This document shows, piece after piece, positions 35,848 through 45,498 of a DNA stretch of 64,000 nt. How positions within the stretch are numbered: position 1 is the first letter of the stretch; every line of letters begins with the position of its first letter. The notes beneath the pieces were generated by a model that worked only from the letters and a program-made list of their open reading frames with translations, was not told the DNA's origin and did no database searches. The translations under genes and the position numbers were made by a program. Where the stretch lies: positions 124,001-188,000 of the forward strand of contig JAPYTQ010000005.1 in NCBI GenBank assembly GCA_029941905.1, in the 5' to 3' direction. Source of the stretch: JAHRVQ01 sp029941905. Its GTDB lineage: Bacteria > Pseudomonadota > Gammaproteobacteria > Pseudomonadales > Azotimanducaceae.

Positions 35848-36207
35848 CGGTTTTTGACTGTTCTAATGCGACAAAATGGGCGCCAAGATTACCTAAATAG
35901 AGCGACCGAGGGAAATGGTGTTTCATTCTCCTGGCAGCCTGCGGGAGAAGACGAAGGGTGAGCGGTTGGCAGTTTGCCTCGTAAGCAATGGCATTGGTAT
36001 TATGCACACCAAGAGCCCCTGATTGAGACGTTAATCAGGCGCTCTCCGGTGAAACTGACGTTGTTTTGAAGGTTTTTCAGAACTTTATATAGCTTTACGT
36101 AATTATTTGTATAAAAAGGGTGAGTGAGCGAACTATTGTGTCGATGAGGTGTCTATCAATTCATAGCTCGACCCTGCATAAAGTCCAAAGCTGTATTGGG
36201 GATTGAT
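35848..36207. other. 360-bp divergent intergenic region nadB-rpoE
   Basis: Holds the promoters of nadB (leftward) and the sigma-E operon (rightward). A GAACTT hexamer at 36080-36085 resembles a sigma-E -35 element but I see no matching -10. An AT-rich stretch around 36081-36116 precedes the rpoE start. No gene is supported. Confidence 0.5.
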
Positions 36208-36786
36208 GTGATACCTCAAAAGGAGACGGACCAGCAATTAGTAGAACGGGTACAACGCGGAGATAAACGAGCTTATGATCTGTTGGTACTGAAGTATCAA
36301 CACAAAATTGTTGCTCTGGTGAGTCGCTATCTCAGGGATCAGGATGAAGTTCAGGATGTGACGCAAGAGGCCTTTATTAAGGCATACCGGGCGTTACCGA
36401 GATTTCGAGGAGATAGCGCGTTTTACACGTGGCTTTATCGGATAGCCATAAATACAGCGAAGAATCACCTGGTGTCGCGATCAAGGAGACCTCCGAGTAC
36501 AGATGTAGACATCGATGAAGGAGAATTTCAGGAAAACTCAGGTGCGCTGGCCGACATTCAGAATCCTGAGAATAGTCTTGCAACCGACCAGTTGGAGGCG
36601 GTAGTTTATAAGGCTATTGATGATCTAGCTGAAGACTTGAAAGTTGCCATAACTTTAAGGGAGTTTGAAGGTCTCAGTTATGAGGAAATTGCAGAGATTA
36701 TGGAATGCCCCGTCGGTACGGTGAGATCAAGGATATTTCGGGCCAGGGAAGCGATCGAAAAGAAGATTGCGGCAATTGACCTTTGA
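36208..36786 (+). CDS. rpoE: RNA polymerase sigma factor RpoE/AlgU
   Basis: 192 residues from GTG 36208, with GGGGA a few bases before; the longer TTG start at 36196 is less likely. DQQLVERVQRGDKRAYDLLVLKYQHKIV at region 2 and EGLSYEEIAEIMECPVGTVRSRIFRAREAI at region 4 are nearly identical to Pseudomonas AlgU. It directs the envelope-stress response. The anti-sigma genes follow directly. Confidence 0.96.
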   Translation: MIPQKETDQQLVERVQRGDKRAYDLLVLKYQHKIVALVSRYLRDQDEVQDVTQEAFIKAYRALPRFRGDSAFYTWLYRIAINTAKNHLVSRSRRPPSTDVDIDEGEFQENSGALADIQNPENSLATDQLEAVVYKAIDDLAEDLKVAITLREFEGLSYEEIAEIMECPVGTVRSRIFRAREAIEKKIAAIDL

Positions 36787-36794
36787 TGACGAAA

Positions 36795-36935
36795 AAGTAG
36801 TGACAAACAAGCATGACAGACAAGTAACATAGATAATTTATGGCAAACAAGCTTACACAGACAGTGACAAAGAGCCGCATGCAGGGTGAAACGTATATCC
36901 AACAGGGTGAAACTATGCTCTACAGGGTGAAAAAT
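36795..36935 (+). repeat. two sets of direct repeats between rpoE and rseA
   Basis: First set: TGACAAACAAGC and TGGCAAACAAGC blocks at about 36800 and 36841, each followed by an ACAGACA element. Second set: CAGGGTGAAA at 36882, 36903 and 36923, spaced 21 and 20 bp. The second set lies in a short open frame that ends at the rseA start. Confidence 0.6.
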
Positions 36936-36941
36936 AAGTGA
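36840..36941 (+). CDS. possible 33-residue leader peptide overlapping the rseA start
   Basis: ATG 36840 opens a frame of 33 codons (MANKLTQTVTKSRMQGETYI..., with a second M-Q-G-E-T-like and Q-Q-G-E-T repeat) that ends at TGA 36939-36941. The rseA GTG is at 36938-36940, so stop and start share GTGA, a typical coupling arrangement. There is no clear ribosome site before the ATG. Without homologues this may be chance; it is recorded because of the overlap and the repeats in it. Confidence 0.25.
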   Translation: MANKLTQTVTKSRMQGETYIQQGETMLYRVKNK

Positions 36942-37612
36942 CAGAAAAAGTTAAAGAATCCATTTCAGCCCTGGTAGACGAGGAAATCAGCGAGATCGAG
37001 TTGCATCGTTTACTGCGTCAGTACAGTGATGATCCTTCTATTCGAGAACAATTTGTATCCTACCAGGCCATTCGCACCGTGGTTCGTGGCGAAAATTCGC
37101 TTAACAGCGCTCAACATCTGGAATTACACCGCCGGATTTGTGCCGCAATTGACCAGGAAACTGTTCCAAAATTCTCCGGTACCCTGTCCCGGTCGACCGC
37201 TTCAGGCATTATCCGATCAAACTGGGCAAAACCGGCACTGGGGCTTGCAGTAGCCGCGTCGATGGTGGTTGCAGTGTTTGCCGGGTTCAATATCTCAATG
37301 ACTGAATCGCGGGGTGGCGTTGAGGTTGCAGACGCTGATAACGAGGCGGATGTCGTTATCAACCCTTCCAATGTGAGAGATGCATTCAGGCAGGCGCCTG
37401 GTATTGATGCTCAAACCGCATCTGCAGATCTGAAAGATATTACCCGATCCCAGGAGGCTTTTAGCGCGGGCAAGAAAGATTTCACGGTGCTGCGAGAACT
37501 TGACCAAGATAAGCAAAGGCAATTACGCCAGTATCTGAACCAACATGATCGCAGCCGTATGAATCCTAATGAGCGAACGGTAATTTTCAAACAGCCGGCC
37601 AAGAAAAACTAG
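36938..37612 (+). CDS. rseA: anti-sigma factor RseA/MucA
   Basis: 224 residues from GTG 36938. N-terminal sigma-binding part (SISALVDEEISEIELHRLLRQYSDDPSIREQFVSYQAIRTVVRGE) followed by a single TM (AKPALGLAVAASMVVAVFAGFNI, about residues 90-115) and a periplasmic tail. Holds RpoE at the membrane until proteolysed. MucB and MucD genes follow. Confidence 0.93.
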   Translation: MTEKVKESISALVDEEISEIELHRLLRQYSDDPSIREQFVSYQAIRTVVRGENSLNSAQHLELHRRICAAIDQETVPKFSGTLSRSTASGIIRSNWAKPALGLAVAASMVVAVFAGFNISMTESRGGVEVADADNEADVVINPSNVRDAFRQAPGIDAQTASADLKDITRSQEAFSAGKKDFTVLRELDQDKQRQLRQYLNQHDRSRMNPNERTVIFKQPAKKN

Positions 37613-37779
37613 TTGTCGCAAGTCGACATGAGGAAGACTATTATCTCCCAGAACTGTCGATTTAAGTGTTGCGATTTGAGTGCTGGAAGAGGTTTCGAAT
37701 TTTTAATGAGTGACAGTATTTTCCACAAGCGTTTTCGACATGAGCTTCCCTCAAGTATATTCCGACGGGAACCTGTGAG

Positions 37780-38790
37780 ATGTCAGGCTTCAATCGATTT
37801 CCAATGGCCACTTTTCTTGTGAAAAATGCGCTGGGATACGCAGCCAGCCTGGCAATCATCAGTGTGAGTTTCGCGGTTCCTGTTTCCCGTGCTGACGCCA
37901 CGACGGGTGCCGGTCTCTCTGCCAGTGAATGGCTGGAGAAAATGGATTCTGCATTGCACAATGAAACTTATAAAGGCTCATTTATTTACCTGCGGGGGTC
38001 CCAGTTAGATACCATTCAGGTTGTGCACCACATTGAAGATGGCAGGGAATTCAAACGCCTGACCAGCTTGAGTGGTGAAGAACGCGAAATCATCAGGGAT
38101 AACGATGAAATTGTTTGCTATCACGTACCTGGTGCCAAGTTTGACCTGTCCCATGGGGTGCCGATGGGACCTTATTCACAGCATTTTAGTGAGAGTCTGA
38201 AGGCAAACCAGTCGATGTACCGCTTATCCCTGGTGGGTACTGACAGAATGGCAGGCAGACCGACAATCAAATTGCAAATCACTCCCCATAATCAGGATCG
38301 TTACGGCTATCAACTGTGGCTGGATGAAGCGACCGGTCTGCTACTGAGATCCGATTTAGTCAATCGCGGTCGTGTTCTGGAGCTGTTCCAGTTTACCGAA
38401 ATCGAGATTGGACACGACATTGAACTTGAGCAATTTGCCTCGTCGCTTCCTGAGGACGCCATCAAGCATTTATTAACCCCGCCCAATCGGGAACTGGCAA
38501 TGCAACCGCAGAAGAGAGACTTCCACGTTGCATGGGTACCGAACGGGTTTCGACCGGTGAATGCACCCGCAGCAAATCGAATGGCCTTTTCCGATGGTAT
38601 CGCTACCTTGTCAGTTTTTTTTGAAGGTAAAGGCAAGTCAAATCTGGGTGACATGCATACATCAGTAGGTGGGACCGTCGTGTTCACCCGTACGATTAAA
38701 GGCTCATCGCAGCAGATTACGGTGGTTGGCGAAATTCCGCTAGCAACTGCAAGACGCGTGGCTGAGTCAATAGAACCAGTAATATACTGA
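37780..38790 (+). CDS. rseB: sigma-E regulator RseB/MucB
   Basis: 336 residues. A signal peptide (FLVKNALGYAASLAIISVSFAVPVSRADA) is followed by the MucB/RseB fold (SASEWLEKMDSALHNETYKGSFIYLRGSQLDTIQVVHHIEDGREFKRL). It protects RseA from cleavage and senses lipoproteins or lipopolysaccharide in the periplasm. 167 bp after rseA, a longer gap than usual, with no other feature seen. Confidence 0.93.
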   Translation: MSGFNRFPMATFLVKNALGYAASLAIISVSFAVPVSRADATTGAGLSASEWLEKMDSALHNETYKGSFIYLRGSQLDTIQVVHHIEDGREFKRLTSLSGEEREIIRDNDEIVCYHVPGAKFDLSHGVPMGPYSQHFSESLKANQSMYRLSLVGTDRMAGRPTIKLQITPHNQDRYGYQLWLDEATGLLLRSDLVNRGRVLELFQFTEIEIGHDIELEQFASSLPEDAIKHLLTPPNRELAMQPQKRDFHVAWVPNGFRPVNAPAANRMAFSDGIATLSVFFEGKGKSNLGDMHTSVGGTVVFTRTIKGSSQQITVVGEIPLATARRVAESIEPVIY

Positions 38791-38804
38791 TCGCCGGTTC
38801 GTTT

Positions 38805-39197
38805 ATGTCCAACTACGTGGGGCGGATCAAAGACCGGGACTTGTCCGGTCTCTGGGTCGAGTTTCCCCGAACAAGCTGTAATTCCTGTCGTAATAATTGT
38901 CAACAGGCTCAGTTGATTCGATTGCCGGAGCAGACCGACATCTGCCAGGCTGCAACCCATGTGGAAATATCAATGAGCAGTCCAAACCAGCTATGGCTGT
39001 TATTTAACTCGTTAATGCTTCCATTGATCGGATTCTTACTTGGTGCAACTCTGGCAAATCAACTATGGTTAGCTGAAGAATGGCTAACTGAACTGATAAC
39101 CGTGGTGTTTTCTGTTCTTGGCATGGCTATAGGCATAATTGCCTGCAGGACGTTTTCGGTGCAAAGATTGACTATTAATGAGGTAGAAAGATGTTAA
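38805..39197 (+). CDS. rseC: RseC/MucC-like membrane protein
   Basis: 130 residues. Cys-rich N-terminus (SCNSCRNNCQQ plus C62 in DICQA) and two TM helices at about 64-84 and 96-111. RseC is a positive effector of sigma-E or of SoxR reduction. Overlaps mucD by 7 bp. Confidence 0.88.
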   Translation: MSNYVGRIKDRDLSGLWVEFPRTSCNSCRNNCQQAQLIRLPEQTDICQAATHVEISMSSPNQLWLLFNSLMLPLIGFLLGATLANQLWLAEEWLTELITVVFSVLGMAIGIIACRTFSVQRLTINEVERC

Positions 39198-40618
39198 AAA
39201 CAGTTCAGTCAGCAGTTCAGCCAGGAACGCACCTGTTGAATAGCGTGAGCCGCCTGATGCTGACGGGTGTTACGACGTTGGCCATTTTATTGGCACCTGA
39301 TGCCAATGCGAGGTCGTTCCCTGAATTTACTGATCTGGTAAAAAAAGTTTCACCGGCGGTTGTCAACATTACAGCCGTTCGCGAACAACGCGCGCCACGA
39401 CTCGACGGATATGACGAGCGTGACGTCCCTGATTTCCTACGGCGTTTTTTCAGGGACGGTCAGCCAAGGGCACCCCGACCTTCTCGTGGTTCAGGGTTCA
39501 TTGTATCTTCTGATGGTTATATCCTGACTAATCATCATGTGGTTGAAGATGCGAAAGAGATCAGTGTGGCTCTGGGTGATCGCAGATATCGGGTCGCTGA
39601 ATTAGTCGGAGCAGACCCTTCCTCTGATCTGGCACTACTGAAAATTGATGCAAAGGACCTGCCGACGGTTGAGATTGGCAGTTCCGAGGATCTTCAGGTT
39701 GGGGAATGGGTGATGGCGATTGGATCCCCCTTCGGTTTCGAATTGTCGGTCACCGCAGGAATAGTAAGCGCCAAAGGCAGAAGCCTGCTCGATGAGGTTG
39801 GTTATTATGTTCCCTATATACAGACTGATGTCGCGATCAATCCGGGAAACTCCGGTGGTCCCCTGTTGAATCTTGAAGGCAAGGTGGTCGGTATTAATTC
39901 ACAGATTTACACCCGGTCCGGCGGATTTATGGGATTGTCATTTGCTATTCCAATTGATGTTGCCATGGAAGTGGTTGAACAATTGAAAGACAAGGGCGAG
40001 GTTTCCCGTGGCTGGTTGGGTGTCCTGATTCAACGCGTCGATCGCGACCTGGCTGAGTCATTCGGACTGGATAGAGCCCAGGGTGCATTGATAACCGAAG
40101 TTCTGCTCGATAGTCCAGCTGAACAAAGTGGATTGCGGGAAGGTGACATCATTCTGGAATTTGATGGTCGTAAAATCGACTTGTCATCAGACCTGCCCCA
40201 CGTAGTAGGTCGTATCAGGGCGGATACAGTAGTAGATGCTGAAATTGTCAGGGACGGCAAAATGCAGACAATTGAAGTAAAAGTAGGGCTTCTACCTGCT
40301 CCGCAGGAAAGACTACCAGGTGAAAGAGAAAGGAGAACCTACGGTCGTCTCGGCATTGGTGTCGAAGACCTGTCACCAGAAACGATTGAGAGCCTGGGCG
40401 TCGACAAGGGCGTGTTGGTCACAATATTAGGCCAGGGCCCTGCCCGTAAAGCTGGAATCGAACAGGGGGATGTGATTACCACATTGGATGGTGAGAGCAT
40501 TACCTCGGTCGCGCAGTTGCAGCGGATGGTTCAACAGTTACCTGCTGGAGAGGCTATTCCAATTCGGGTGGTACGGAACCAGACACCGGAATTCCTGGTG
40601 ATCAAAATCCCTGAGTAG
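39191..40618 (+). CDS. mucD: periplasmic serine protease MucD/DegP
   Basis: 475 residues. Signal sequence to about residue 40. Catalytic triad His116 (TNHHVVED), Asp146 (DPSSDLALL), Ser221 (NPGNSGGPL). Two PDZ domains follow (about 280-365, 378-470), where ILEFDGRKI and VITTLDGESI are the ligand-groove strands. It degrades misfolded envelope proteins. Two hairpin terminators follow. Confidence 0.95.
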   Translation: MLKTVQSAVQPGTHLLNSVSRLMLTGVTTLAILLAPDANARSFPEFTDLVKKVSPAVVNITAVREQRAPRLDGYDERDVPDFLRRFFRDGQPRAPRPSRGSGFIVSSDGYILTNHHVVEDAKEISVALGDRRYRVAELVGADPSSDLALLKIDAKDLPTVEIGSSEDLQVGEWVMAIGSPFGFELSVTAGIVSAKGRSLLDEVGYYVPYIQTDVAINPGNSGGPLLNLEGKVVGINSQIYTRSGGFMGLSFAIPIDVAMEVVEQLKDKGEVSRGWLGVLIQRVDRDLAESFGLDRAQGALITEVLLDSPAEQSGLREGDIILEFDGRKIDLSSDLPHVVGRIRADTVVDAEIVRDGKMQTIEVKVGLLPAPQERLPGERERRTYGRLGIGVEDLSPETIESLGVDKGVLVTILGQGPARKAGIEQGDVITTLDGESITSVAQLQRMVQQLPAGEAIPIRVVRNQTPEFLVIKIPE

Positions 40619-40718
40619 CCGGAATTCCATGCACCTCGTCGGAAGAGTCTGAGTATCTGCGGCCTTCCGGCCTAAATGGCGTATATTTGGTGTTGCGGCT
40701 GTTATTCCTATAGACTGC

Positions 40719-40735
40719 ACCGCTTTGCGGTTTTT
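40719..40735 (+). terminator. rho-independent terminator behind mucD
   Basis: ACCGC, TTT, GCGGT (40719-40731) with a following TTTT run. Compact 5-bp stem; the tail supports termination. Confidence 0.6.
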
Positions 40736-40756
40736 ACGCCACGGCTTGAGACGGTA

Positions 40757-40780
40757 CTGACCGGCGTCCTGGTCAGTTTT
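40757..40780 (+). terminator. second terminator hairpin before lepA
   Basis: CTGACC at 40757-40762 pairs with GGTCAG at 40771-40776, followed by TTTT. Together with the hairpin at 40719 it separates the sigma-E operon from lepA. Confidence 0.55.
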
Positions 40781-40839
40781 ACCCATATTTCACATTCACA
40801 AATTCCTGTTTCCTGACAAGAACTGGTTAAAATGAACTA

Positions 40840-42639
40840 ATGCCAGAACCAGAATACATAAGAAACTTTTCCATTATCGCGCATATTGACCATGGTAAAT
40901 CGACCCTTGCGGATCGTTTTATACAAATCTGTGGCGGATTGTCCGAACGGGAAATGGCGGAACAGGTTCTGGACTCGATGGATATCGAGAGAGAACGTGG
41001 TATCACCATAAAAGCCCAGAGTGTAACTTTGTTTTACCAGGCTGATGATGGTCATGAGTACCAGTTTAACATGATCGACACACCCGGGCATGTGGATTTC
41101 AGTTACGAGGTTTCCCGGTCCCTGGCTGCCTGTGAAGGTGCATTGCTGGTAGTTGATGCTGCACAAGGTGTCGAGGCGCAATCCGTGGCGAATTGCTATA
41201 CGGCTATCGAGCAGGGTCTTGAGGTCCTGCCGGTATTGAACAAGATCGATCTGCCCCAGGCAGATCCGGACTCCGTATGCCAGGAAATTGAAGAAATTAT
41301 TGGTATCGATGCAACCGGCGCAGTTAGGGTGAGCGCGAAACGTGGCGATGGTATCAAAGAATTACTGGAAGAAATAATCGCGACGATTCCAGCCCCGCTG
41401 TCAAACCGGGATCAGGATGCCCAGGCACTGATTATCGATTCATGGTTTGACAATTACCTGGGCGTCGTTTCCCTGGTGCGGGTTACCCAGGGGCAATTTT
41501 CAGTAAAAGATAAAATTATCATGAAGTCCGTAGGCAAGACCCACCAGATCGATTCTGCTGGTATATTTACACCTAAACGACAGGAAACCGGGGTATTGAA
41601 AGCTGGCGAGGTCGGGTTTGTTGTCGCCGGTATCAAGGATGTTAAAGGTGCGCCGGTGGGCGATACAATTACCCTGGCAGCAACGCCTGATGTGCCGAAC
41701 CTGCCGGGTTTTCAGCAAGTCAAACCGCAAGTATTTGCAGGCATGTTTACCGTCAGTGCTGATGATTTTGAAGACTTCCGTGATGCACTACAAAAATTGA
41801 CACTCAATGACGCTTCCCTGGTTTATGAACCTGAAAGCTCAGAAGCTCTGGGAAATGGATTCCGTTGTGGGTTTCTGGGAATGTTGCACATGGAAATTGT
41901 TCAGGAACGCCTTGAGAGAGAATACGACCTGGATTTGATTACTTCTGCGCCGACGGTCGTCTTTGAGGTTGTTAACAAGAATGGAGATGTTACAAAGGTC
42001 GACAATCCTTCTCAATTACCGGATCCCTCAACGATTCAGGAAATGCGTGAGCCCGTTGTGACGGCAAACATACTGGTTCCCCAGGAGTATCTGGGTAGTG
42101 TTATTACCCTGTGCGTTGAGCGGCGCGGGGTGCAAAAAGATATGCAGTTCGTGGGTAAACAAGTTTCTGTTGTCTACGATTTACCGATGAATGAAGTGGT
42201 GCTGGATTTTTTCGACAGACTGAAATCAGTCAGCCGTGGGTATGCCTCGTTGGACTACAGCTTTGATCATTTTGAAACTGCTAACCTTGTCAGACTGGAC
42301 GTTTTGATTAATGGCGACAAGGTGGATGCGTTAGCCGTGATTGTGCATCGAGACGATGCGCGTACAAAAGGATTTTCCTTAACTAAAAAAATGAAGGAAC
42401 TGATCCCCCGGCAAATGTTTGATGTGGCTATTCAAGCAGCAATCGGCGGGCAAATTATTGCCAGACAAACGGTCAAGGCGTTAAGGAAGAACGTTACAGC
42501 CAAGTGTTACGGTGGTGACATCACCCGCAAGAAAAAACTGCTGGAAAAACAAAAAGCTGGTAAAAAGAGAATGAAGCAAGTCGGCAGTGTCGAGATACCC
42601 CAGGAAGCATTCCTGGCTGTTCTAAAGGTTGAAAAATGA
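40840..42639 (+). CDS. lepA: elongation factor 4 (LepA)
   Basis: 599 residues. G-domain motifs: AHIDHGKST, DTPGHVDF, NKIDLP. Domain order matches EF-4, and the C-terminal basic domain ends in CYGGDITRKKKLLEKQKAGKKRMKQ. It back-translocates stalled ribosomes under stress. lepB overlaps its stop by 4 bp. Confidence 0.97.
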   Translation: MPEPEYIRNFSIIAHIDHGKSTLADRFIQICGGLSEREMAEQVLDSMDIERERGITIKAQSVTLFYQADDGHEYQFNMIDTPGHVDFSYEVSRSLAACEGALLVVDAAQGVEAQSVANCYTAIEQGLEVLPVLNKIDLPQADPDSVCQEIEEIIGIDATGAVRVSAKRGDGIKELLEEIIATIPAPLSNRDQDAQALIIDSWFDNYLGVVSLVRVTQGQFSVKDKIIMKSVGKTHQIDSAGIFTPKRQETGVLKAGEVGFVVAGIKDVKGAPVGDTITLAATPDVPNLPGFQQVKPQVFAGMFTVSADDFEDFRDALQKLTLNDASLVYEPESSEALGNGFRCGFLGMLHMEIVQERLEREYDLDLITSAPTVVFEVVNKNGDVTKVDNPSQLPDPSTIQEMREPVVTANILVPQEYLGSVITLCVERRGVQKDMQFVGKQVSVVYDLPMNEVVLDFFDRLKSVSRGYASLDYSFDHFETANLVRLDVLINGDKVDALAVIVHRDDARTKGFSLTKKMKELIPRQMFDVAIQAAIGGQIIARQTVKALRKNVTAKCYGGDITRKKKLLEKQKAGKKRMKQVGSVEIPQEAFLAVLKVEK

Positions 42640-43442
42640 GCATTAATTTTCCGTTATTCCTCGTATTGGCTACCGGTATAACCGGAATCATATGGGTCTT
42701 TGATGTCTTTGTTTTACGCCCGAAACGAGTTCTGGCTGCCGACAACATCCAACTGCAGCTGAAGGAAGAGTCGGAAGAAGCCGTGGCGAAAATTCTTCGA
42801 GAGCCAGTAGTCGTCGAGTACTCGATATCTTTTTTCCCTATATTACTTATTGTGCTGCTGCTGCGTTCATTTCTGGCTGAACCATTCCAGATCCCCACAG
42901 GCTCAATGATTCCTACGCTAAAGATTGGAGATTTTATCGTCGTTAACAAATTTGCCTATGGAATCAGGTTGCCAGTACTGGGAACAAAAATTATCCCGGT
43001 GGACGATCCGAAAAATGGCGAAGTCATGGTTTTTATTCCTCCTCATGAAGATGAGTATTTCATCAAACGAGTCGTGGGTATTCCGGGTGATAGGGTAAGA
43101 TACGATGCCAAGAAACTGACAATTAATGGCGAAGAGCAGCCCCAGGAGTTTGTTGCCAGGATCCCGGCTAACAATCCGCGTTACCTGGTCTACAAGGAAG
43201 TACTCGGCGGTGTGGAGCACCTGATTCATGTCAACCGTTACCGTGATGACCGGGTGGAGGAATGGGTCATCCCGGAAGGGTACTATTTCATGATGGGTGA
43301 CAACCGTGATCAGAGTAGTGACAGTCGGTTCTGGGGTCTGGTTGCAGAAGAGAACATCGTTGGTAAGGCTTTTGGTGTGTGGTTGCATAAGGAACCGGGT
43401 CTGAATTTCCCGGATTTTTCTCACAACGGCTGGATCGAGTAA
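42636..43442 (+). CDS. lepB: signal peptidase I
   Basis: 268 residues. Two N-terminal TM helices (about 5-26 and 64-80), catalytic Ser90 in IPTGSMIPTL and Lys144 in FIKRVVGIPGD; MMGDNRDQSSDSRFWG is the family's box E. Removes signal peptides at the periplasmic face. Overlaps lepA by 4 bp, as in relatives. Confidence 0.96.
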   Translation: MSINFPLFLVLATGITGIIWVFDVFVLRPKRVLAADNIQLQLKEESEEAVAKILREPVVVEYSISFFPILLIVLLLRSFLAEPFQIPTGSMIPTLKIGDFIVVNKFAYGIRLPVLGTKIIPVDDPKNGEVMVFIPPHEDEYFIKRVVGIPGDRVRYDAKKLTINGEEQPQEFVARIPANNPRYLVYKEVLGGVEHLIHVNRYRDDRVEEWVIPEGYYFMMGDNRDQSSDSRFWGLVAEENIVGKAFGVWLHKEPGLNFPDFSHNGWIE

Positions 43443-43485
43443 GCAGAAATGCAGGGGAATCGGTTCAAAGGAGCGAATAAAGGTT

Positions 43486-43860
43486 ATGAATTTTCCTGAT
43501 CGTCAGCGCGGTATCGGATTAGCTGGATGGATGATCCTGGTACTCATGTTTGGATTAGTTATTACCGGCGGTGTCAAATTGTTGCCTCTTTATATGGATC
43601 ACTACGCCATATCCAAAGTGTTCGATCAGCTGGCTAAAGAGCCTGGCATGGTCGAGAGAAATAAAAAAGGCATCATAACTGCCATTGACAAGAAGCTCAG
43701 GATTAACCAGATTCGCAATTTCCCCCTCTCAGAAAATTTAACGATCGAGTCAACAGAGCGAGGCACTAAAGTCACCTTGGAGTATGAAGTCCGGGTATCC
43801 TTAATACAGAATATTGACCTGGTTGCTTCTTTTGACAAGGAAGTTGACTTGATTTACTGA
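43486..43860 (+). CDS. DUF4845 family membrane protein
   Basis: 124 residues. One N-terminal TM helix (AGWMILVLMFGLVITGGVKLLP) then a small alpha/beta domain (YAISKVFDQLAKEP ... LEYEVRVSLIQNIDLVASFD). Lies between lepB and rnc in most Pseudomonas relatives; function unknown. Confidence 0.85.
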   Translation: MNFPDRQRGIGLAGWMILVLMFGLVITGGVKLLPLYMDHYAISKVFDQLAKEPGMVERNKKGIITAIDKKLRINQIRNFPLSENLTIESTERGTKVTLEYEVRVSLIQNIDLVASFDKEVDLIY

Positions 43861-43901
43861 CATCTTTGTTATGTATTTTTATGCATTTGAGGTCACGTAA
43901 A

Positions 43902-44603
43902 GTGCCATCCATACAGGACACTACATTTGATAAACTTCAGCGACGTTTAGGCTATACGTTTTCAGAAGGTGATCTTTTGACCCAGGCGCTCACACACCGC
44001 AGCCATGGTTCCAACAACAATGAACGCCTTGAGTTTCTCGGTGACTCCATTTTAAATTTCGTGATTGCAGAAGATCTTTACCTGCGTTTTGAGGCCGCTC
44101 AGGAAGGCAAGCTCAGTCGTTTGCGGGCAAAGATGATAAAGCGCCAGACCCTGGCTGAAATCGCGAGAGAATTTGAATTGGGCGATTACCTGATTATGGG
44201 GGTTGGTGAGCTCAAGAGTGGCGGGTTTCAACGCGATTCGATTCTTTCCGACACGCTGGAAGCGGTCATCGGCGCCATATTTCTCGACGCCCATCTTGAT
44301 GTTGTCAGAGAACGTATCGTAGCCTGGTTTGCCAGCCGCCTGGATATTCTATCCCTGGAGAAGTCGTTCAAAGATGCTAAATCCCGTCTGCAGGAGTTTT
44401 TACAGGCCAGACAGGCTGCGTTGCCGGACTACCAGGTAGTGAAGACTGAAGGCCAGTCCCATGAACAGATTTTCCACGTTGAGTGCCGTGTAGAATTGTT
44501 GGCTGAAGCCGCGAAAGGGAAGGGAACCAGTCGCCGTGTCGCCGAACAAAGCGCTGCCTCGGTAGCCCTGGTTAATCTTGGAATAGAACACCATGACCGC
44601 TAA
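43902..44603 (+). CDS. rnc: ribonuclease III
   Basis: 233 residues from GTG 43902, chosen because GAGG at 43889-43892 is well spaced and other family members start at this point; ATG 43881 is an alternative. ERLEFLGDSILN and DTLEAVIGAIFLD hold the acidic active site. A C-terminal dsRBD ends with SRRVAEQSAASVALVNL. Processes rRNA precursors. Overlaps era by 11 bp. Confidence 0.95.
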   Translation: MPSIQDTTFDKLQRRLGYTFSEGDLLTQALTHRSHGSNNNERLEFLGDSILNFVIAEDLYLRFEAAQEGKLSRLRAKMIKRQTLAEIAREFELGDYLIMGVGELKSGGFQRDSILSDTLEAVIGAIFLDAHLDVVRERIVAWFASRLDILSLEKSFKDAKSRLQEFLQARQAALPDYQVVKTEGQSHEQIFHVECRVELLAEAAKGKGTSRRVAEQSAASVALVNLGIEHHDR

Positions 44604-45498
44604 AAAGACGAATCCCCGATGCGGATACGTTGCGATTATTGGCCGTCCCAATGTCGGCAAGTCGACCTTGCTAAATCGCATATTGGGCCAGAAACTGAGT
44701 ATCACCTCAAAAAAACCACAAACAACCCGGCATCAGTTACTCGGCATTAAGACCTCGAAAAATGCCCAACTTCTTTACGTAGACACCCCTGGCATACACG
44801 GCAAAGAAAAACGCGCTATTAATCGATATATGAATCGTAGTGCCAGAAGTGTCGTGCGCGACGTCGATGTCATTGTGTTTGTGACTGACAGAACACAATG
44901 GCAGCCTGATGATCAGGTTGCGTTTGAAAGCCTCAAGTATGCTGCCGGGCAGATCATAGTGGCAGTCAACAAAGTTGACTTGATTAAAGACAAAAAGACG
45001 CTACTGCCACATATCGCCACTTTAGAGGAAATGTTTCCAGATGCTGAAATTATCCCGATATCAGCTGAAAACGGTGATAACCTTGAGGCATTGGAAGAGC
45101 GAGTGGAATCGAGGTTGCCCTACGGGCCATTTTTGTTTTCCGATGAGCAGATTACTGACAGAAGTGAACGTTTCCTTGTCGCAGAAATTATCCGGGAAAA
45201 AATAATGCGTCAATTGGGTGAAGAAATTCCGTACGCGGTCACTATCCAGATAGAAAACTTCAAACAGATGGGTAAAACGCTTCATATTGATGCAACGGTT
45301 TTTGTCGAAAGGGATGGCCAGAAAGTAATTATAATAGGCGCAAAGGGCAGTAAGTTAAAACGCATTGGAACAGATGCCAGACGTGATATAGAAGCACTGC
45401 TGGATAAAAAGGTCATGCTTCGATTGTGGGTTAAGGTCAAGTCAGGCTGGTCCGATGATGAGCGGGCACTAAAGAGTCTGGGATATGACGACATTTAG
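44593..45498 (+). CDS. era: GTPase Era
   Basis: 301 residues. GRPNVGKSTLLN, DTPGIHGKEKRAINR, NKVDLI and a C-terminal KH domain (VIIIGAKGSKLKRIGTDARRDIEALL). Binds the 16S rRNA 3' end in 30S assembly. Overlaps recO by 14 bp. Confidence 0.97.
   Translation: MTAKKTNPRCGYVAIIGRPNVGKSTLLNRILGQKLSITSKKPQTTRHQLLGIKTSKNAQLLYVDTPGIHGKEKRAINRYMNRSARSVVRDVDVIVFVTDRTQWQPDDQVAFESLKYAAGQIIVAVNKVDLIKDKKTLLPHIATLEEMFPDAEIIPISAENGDNLEALEERVESRLPYGPFLFSDEQITDRSERFLVAEIIREKIMRQLGEEIPYAVTIQIENFKQMGKTLHIDATVFVERDGQKVIIIGAKGSKLKRIGTDARRDIEALLDKKVMLRLWVKVKSGWSDDERALKSLGYDDI

Noticed and set aside
36080..36110. Possible sigma-E promoter (GAACTT) before rpoE
   Set aside because: No acceptable -10 at 16-17 bp; kept only as a note.
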